Origin: Cryptomeria japonica
Taxonomy: Eukaryota; Streptophyta; Pinopsida; Cupressales; Cupressaceae
Direction of reading: 5' to 3'
Assembly (NCBI RefSeq): GCF_030272615.1
Contig: NC_081410.1
Span: 187,264,119-187,328,118, forward strand
Length of the DNA: 64,000 nt
The notes beneath the pieces are model-generated. The model was not told where the DNA came from. It made no database searches and was given only the letters and a program-made list of their open reading frames with translations. The position numbers were made by a program, and so were the translations under genes. Shown here one piece after another: positions 59,350-64,000 of the stretch (the first letter of the stretch is position 1; the number at the start of each line of letters is the position of its first letter).

Positions 59350-59790
59350 TACATTTTAACTCTAATTAACCTACCTTGGAAGACTATAAAATAATTTTGT
59401 ACTTTTCCATGGACCACATACTTTTCCTTTAGAGTTGGGACCCTTACAAAATGGTAAAGTATGAAGAGGACAAAATGACTGAAGAAGAAGATGGAAAATG
59501 CATATGAGGTGTTTGAATGAGTAAGGAGGAATCTCTTGCACGTTGTTCACCTAAACATTTAAGCGAATCATGGCTGGGTACATGGAAAGTGGGAATCACT
59601 TTACATCTTATTTTCCATTTCGTCGTTTGTGCCTGTCACAATCATGGCTGACCACATACAAAGTGGGAATCATTTTCAATCTCGCAATAACTTTAGAAAT
59701 GACATCTACAATAGTCAAGACTGTGACATGTCATCAACCATGTCTTCCACTATCAAGTTGTTTAATAATTTATAACACATACCCTTTGTT
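59350..59790. repeat. Segmental duplication, copy 1, with single minisatellite monomer
   Basis: The block starting ACTCTAATTAACCTACCTTGG and including CCATGGACCACATACTTTTC is repeated at 60390-60670. Near 59711-59780 it holds one unamplified copy of the 84-bp monomer (AGTCAAGACTGTGACATG...), about 90 percent like those in the array. Confidence 0.85.
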
Positions 59791-60389
59791 ATAAAATTCT
59801 GTATTTATTAGTATATACAAAAAAAAAAAAATATTAGAAAAATCTAGTACATTACATATATATATATATAAATAAAATAAAATAATCATACATTTAAAAT
59901 TCAAAATAAAATAAAATAATGAATTTGATTGTAAACATATAAATCTATTATACACATAACAGATTCAAAAAACTTGAATCTAATGAAAAAAAAAAAAAAA
60001 AATTCAAAAAATTTAAATGTATTATGTATTTAATAGATATATTAATTCAAATTTAATTGATGTAGAGAAAATTTCATATAAACTTGTAAGTTCCTCATCA
60101 CTAACTTTTACTCTCCTCAAAATATAATTCTATGAATTTTTAAGCTTCTTTACATAAATAATTTGTATTGCATGCTACAAATTCCCTATATAAAATTTTC
60201 AAGTTCCTCATCAAGAACTTCTAATCTCCCCTACTTCATGTTATCATATATCACATGTTTAACATGTATTATTCTACCACATTTTATCAACCAATACTAT
60301 TTTGTAGTGTACCAAATGAAATTAAGAAAAGGGCATGCATAGATAGTGCTTTTGCATGAATATGTTGCTCTAATATTTAAATTTTTTTT
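59791..60389. other. AT-rich spacer between duplicated blocks
   Basis: Very AT-rich with long A runs (59820 and 59984) and a TATATATATATATA stretch near 59858. Nothing coding seen. Confidence 0.6.
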
Positions 60390-60612
60390 TTTAACTCTAA
60401 TTAGCGTACCTTGGAAGACTATAAAATAATTTCTACCTTTCCATGGACCACATACTTTTCCTTTAGAGCTGGGACCCTTACAAAATGGTAAAGTATGAAG
60501 AGGACAAAAATACTAAGGAAGAAGAGGGAAAAAGCATATGAGGTATTTGAATGAGTAAGGAGGAATCATGGCTGACCACATGCAAAGTGGGGAATCATTT
60601 TCAATCTGCAAT
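60390..60612. repeat. Segmental duplication, copy 2 (upstream of minisatellite)
   Basis: This matches 59350-59700, including ACCTTGGAAGACTATAAAAT and ACCCTTACAAAATGGTAAAG, with a deletion around the sequence between the two ATGGCTG words. It leads directly into the minisatellite. Confidence 0.85.
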
Positions 60613-61626
60613 AGTCAAGATTGTGATGTGTCATCATTCATGTCTTCTACTATCAAGTTGTTTAATAATTTGTAACACCTACCAAAGAGAAGAGGTAGTC
60701 AAGATTGTGATGTGTCATCATTCTTGTCTTCTACTATCAAGTTGTTTAATAATTTATAACACCTACCAAAGAGAAGAGGTAGTCAAGATTGTGATGTTTC
60801 ATCATTCATGTCTTCTACTATCATGTTTTTTAATAATTTGTAACACCTACCAAAGAGAAGAGGTAGTCAAGATTGTGATGTGTCATCATTCATGTCTTCT
60901 ACTATCAAGTTGTTTAATAATTTGTAACACCTACCAAAGAGAAGAGGTAGTCAAGATTGTGATGTGTCATCATTCACGTCTTCTACTATCAAGTTGTTTA
61001 ATAATTTGTAATGTACCTACCAAAGAGAAGAGGTAGTCAAGATTGTGATGTGTCATCATTCATGTCTTCTACTATCAAGTTGTTTAATAATTTGTAACAC
61101 CTACCAAAGAGAAGAGGTAGTCAAGATTGTGATGTGTCATCATTCTTGTCTTCTACTATCAAGTTGTTTAATAATTTGTAACACCTACCAAAGAGAAGAG
61201 GTAGTCAAGATTGTGATGTGTCATCATTCATGTCTTCTACTATCAAGTTTTTTAATAATTTGTAACACCTACCAAAGAGAAGAGGTAGTCAAGATTGTGA
61301 TGTGTCATCATTCATGTCTTCTACTATCAAGTTGTTTAATAATTTGTAACACCTACCAAAGAGAAGAGGTAGTCAAGATTGTGATGTGTCATCATTCACG
61401 TCTTCTACTATCAAGTTGTTTAATAATTTGTAATGTACCTACCAAAGAGAAGAGGTAGTCAAGATTGTGATGTGTCATCATTCATGTCTTCTACTATCAA
61501 GTTGTTTAATAATTTGTAACACCTACCAAAGAGAAGAGGTAGTCAAGATTGTGATGTGTCATCATTCATGTCTTCTACTATCAAGTTTTTTAATAATTTG
61601 TAACACCTACCAAAGAGAAGAGGTAG
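60613..61626. repeat. 84-bp minisatellite, 12 units, 422-bp higher-order period
   Basis: Units start at 60613, 60697, 60781, 60865, 60949, 61035, 61119, 61203, 61287, 61371, 61457 and 61541. The fifth and tenth units are 86 bp (TAATGTACC instead of TAACACC). Variant letters (ATTCTTG in units 2 and 7, ATTCACG in units 5 and 10) repeat every five units, giving a 422-bp higher-order repeat. Because 84 is divisible by three, the array reads as open frames with a 28-residue repeat. Confidence 0.95.
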
Positions 61627-62980
61627 AATAATTTGTCTTCACGGATATAACAAGAGGGTAAGTCTTGAACCTGCATAACTCTTTGTTTCTTTTCCATATT
61701 TTATAAAAGTTATTTCGTGAATACATAATCAATGGCATAGTTATTTTCAAATATGACATATATTTTTACATAAATTTTTTTAAATTTATTTACATATTAT
61801 AATTTAATATTTTTAAAGTTATTTGTGTTTCTATGCCTGAATGTCATATGTTATCAAGCTAATTAGTAAATAAGAACGAATCACCAATTCTTAACTAATT
61901 AACAAACAATCAAACATAATCAATGAAAATCAATACAAAATGAGAAATGAATTCAAATAAATGAAACTCCCTCATCCCTCATCTTTGCTTCCATTGTTCT
62001 TCCCCAATTTGAGTGGTTGGTGGCTCTCAGATATTGCATTGGGATTCCTACATACAAATATTTTGAAGACTCTCATTCTGTGATTCTAGCTTGAATTGAG
62101 AAAATGATGTTGAATTTATAGATTTTCAACCCAAAGGGGGTGAGAAATAGAACTCAAGTGTTGATTAATAGATAACTAAAATTCATTGATCAGTGAACTA
62201 GTCATGATTGATTTGTTAACTCAATAGATTGATCTATTAACAAGATTGATTGGAGAGTGAACTCAATAGATTGATTAGTAAACTCATTTGATTGATCAGT
62301 GAATTGAATAGACTAGAGAGATGACTGAATTGATGAATTAGTTATAAAAAGCTGATTTTGAGTTAAAAAGGATGATTGATGATTTAACTGAGTTAACTAA
62401 TTAGACAACTGATTTGATCAATCAGTTCTGATTTGGCATGTGTTGTAGGAATATGAAATTGAATTTGATTTTCATTTTCAATTTGGATTTGAATTTGGTC
62501 ATTCGAATGCTAAAATGTGCATGAAATTAATTGAAATTCAGATTTGGTGAAATGTGAATTTGGAGAATGTGAAATTAGATGAAATTTTGTGAAATTCGAA
62601 TTTGGGGAAATATGAAATGAGATTAGATGGAATTAATTGGAATTAGAATTTGGGGATTTAGGGGAATTTAATTAATTAATTTAAATAATTTAAATGAAAT
62701 TATTTAAACTTAGGAGATTGAATTAATTAATAATAAAGATTATTTAATTAAGGAATAAATTATAATTAATTAAATAAATAATATTTAATTAATATTTGAA
62801 AAAAGGGGTTTGATGATAAATTAATTAATAGATAAAAATTGAATAGTTAGTAAGATAGATGATGATGATTAATTTAGTTTAGAAGAATAAGATTAATATT
62901 AATTAAATAAGTAAACAATTATTTAACTAATAGGACAAATAATTAAAACATGATCAATGAGGCATATTTAGGTGTCTACA
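61627..62980 (-). other. Possible minus-strand LTR fragment, AT-rich
   Basis: At 62980 the minus strand reads TGTAGACACCTAAATATG, close to the Gypsy 3' LTR start TGTATACACCTAAAAATG. Both are followed by TTAATTAA-rich sequence. A TATA-like CTATAAATTC lies near 62115-62124. I cannot place the other end. The stretch 62160-62420 is rich in GATTGAT-type words. No gene is seen. Confidence 0.35.
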
Positions 62981-63690
62981 ATTTGTATTTCTCTTATATT
63001 TTGTGTTTTCTTAATTTTTTAAATTATAATTAGTTAATTTTATTTCAAATTAAGGCTTTTTTATCTTTTGATGAGTAAACTTTTTACTACCGAGTACATT
63101 CTATAATTAATTTTTTTAATTAATGCATAATTTATAATTTTATTTGTGATTCATTTATTTTTTATGAAGTTTGTTACCAACCATTAGTATTAATTTTATG
63201 AGTGCTCAATAATTAAATTTAATTAGTTTAAACTTTTTACATTTTTTTTAATAAAATTGTAATATTTAAGTCTAAAATAATAAAATCACATTAAATAATA
63301 TATTTTTATCATGGATAATTATTTTATGTATTTTTGAGTCTTGAAAATATATTATGTAGTTTTGAATTGATTTAATATGTATTATATACGAATTAAAAAT
63401 TATTGAAATAAAAATTAAAGTAGACAATCTATTAAAAAAAATATAATAATTGAATAAATAATAAAATAAATAGTACCCATATCCTTTCTTTATCTATCTA
63501 CTTTTTATGTGTTCATGAATTTATTCATTAATTTAGATAGAAATAAAATAAGATATTTATTCGGAAATAAAAATAACTTTTAAAGTCAAAAGTAAATATA
63601 TATATTTTTATGTAATTTTTATTATATATATATAAAAGAAATATTTAAGGGCATATTTCATGAAATAGATGATTGATATATTTTATACTT
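62981..63690. other. AT-rich non-coding stretch
   Basis: Over 80 percent A+T by eye with homopolymer runs; no coding or repeat boundary recognised. Confidence 0.6.
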
Positions 63691-64000
63691 GTTTTTTATT
63701 AATAAAGCAGTGAGAACTAGGGCACTGACCCTTTACATAGCAAAACTATTAACGAGACCACAATGTAAAAACAACACTATAACAACATTAACAACAACTA
63801 AAAGAAAAACGAGACCAAGTCTTAGAAATAAAAAACAACAACAAAAAACACAAAAAAAACCTATAGGGGTGTCTTTCGCACCCCAGTGGCATCAATGACA
63901 CCGTTCCATTCATTGGACATGAACTTGTATAGGTCCCTAGCCTCCTGCTTATCCTCCTCCATGTTCGCAGAATGTTCCCTTAGTAGAGAGAGGGTGAGCA
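63691..64000 (-). pseudogene. 3' end of a probable LINE or retrogene, cut by window
   Basis: The minus strand enters at 64000 with a frame containing QEARDLYKFMSNEWNGVI and stopping near 63864. A T-rich untranslated tail ends CTGCTTTATTAATAAAAAAC at about 63691. The protein phrase resembles the end of the ORF at 15047-15562. Only the 3' terminal part is in the window. Confidence 0.45.

Noticed and set aside
60551-61458. 161- and 137-codon frames with a 28-residue repeat
   Set aside because: Explained by the 84-bp unit length being a multiple of three; no promoter or start context. Kept as a repeat, with the frame noted as a finding.
1-64000. CRISPR array, tRNA or rRNA genes
   Set aside because: No spacer-repeat pattern of the right kind, and no cloverleaf or rRNA sequence recognised; the repeats present are plant satellites and element ends.

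Overview
The window is repeat-rich nuclear DNA of a land plant. Almost everything recognisable is an LTR retrotransposon, a LINE or a satellite. No complete host gene is visible, and introns longer than the window cannot be ruled out. The density of old, nested, broken Copia and Ty3/Gypsy (Tat-type) elements with no bacterial-style operons suggests a large plant genome, possibly a conifer; the lineage is my inference.

Layout. 1-10880: a satellite made of 17-20 bp half-units in alternating orientation, bordered by (GA)n on the left and (CT)n on the right. It is split by a Copia/Sirevirus-like element (508-7851) that has two LTRs, gag and a long accessory ORF but no pol. 10881-18141: mostly AT-rich non-coding DNA with one 343-bp TRIM element (13526-13868) and an intact 171-codon ORF of unknown function (15047-15562). 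18142-38365 (minus strand): a Tat-type Gypsy element in the order LTR - internal - LTR - truncated internal. Its LTRs are about 4.96 kb, and each contains a long non-gag-pol ORF. A solo LTR (20421-21685) sits in the truncated second internal region. 38366-39075: a minus-strand Copia LTR cut by the Tat-type insertion. 39076-58269 (plus strand): a second Tat-type Gypsy element with broken gag, PR, RT, RNase H, second RNase H and IN. Its 3' LTR is split by a 6.2-kb minus-strand LINE (50994-57168). 58270-64000: a short ORF of unknown origin, a segmental duplication, an 84-bp minisatellite with a 422-bp higher-order period, AT-rich DNA with an LTR-like end, and the 3' end of another probable LINE on the minus strand.

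How the parts relate. Boundaries were set from TG...CA ends, target-site duplications, primer-binding sites and polypurine tracts that can be read directly. The most unusual item is the ORF of roughly 1000 codons inside both 5-kb LTRs. A TATA-like box lies downstream of it, so it would fall in U3 and be carried at the 3' end of genomic RNA, a layout like retroviral accessory genes that overlap U3. The unrelated Copia element near the left edge carries its own long accessory ORF of similar general build at its 3' end. Nearly all coding regions carry stops or frameshifts, so these are mostly dead copies.
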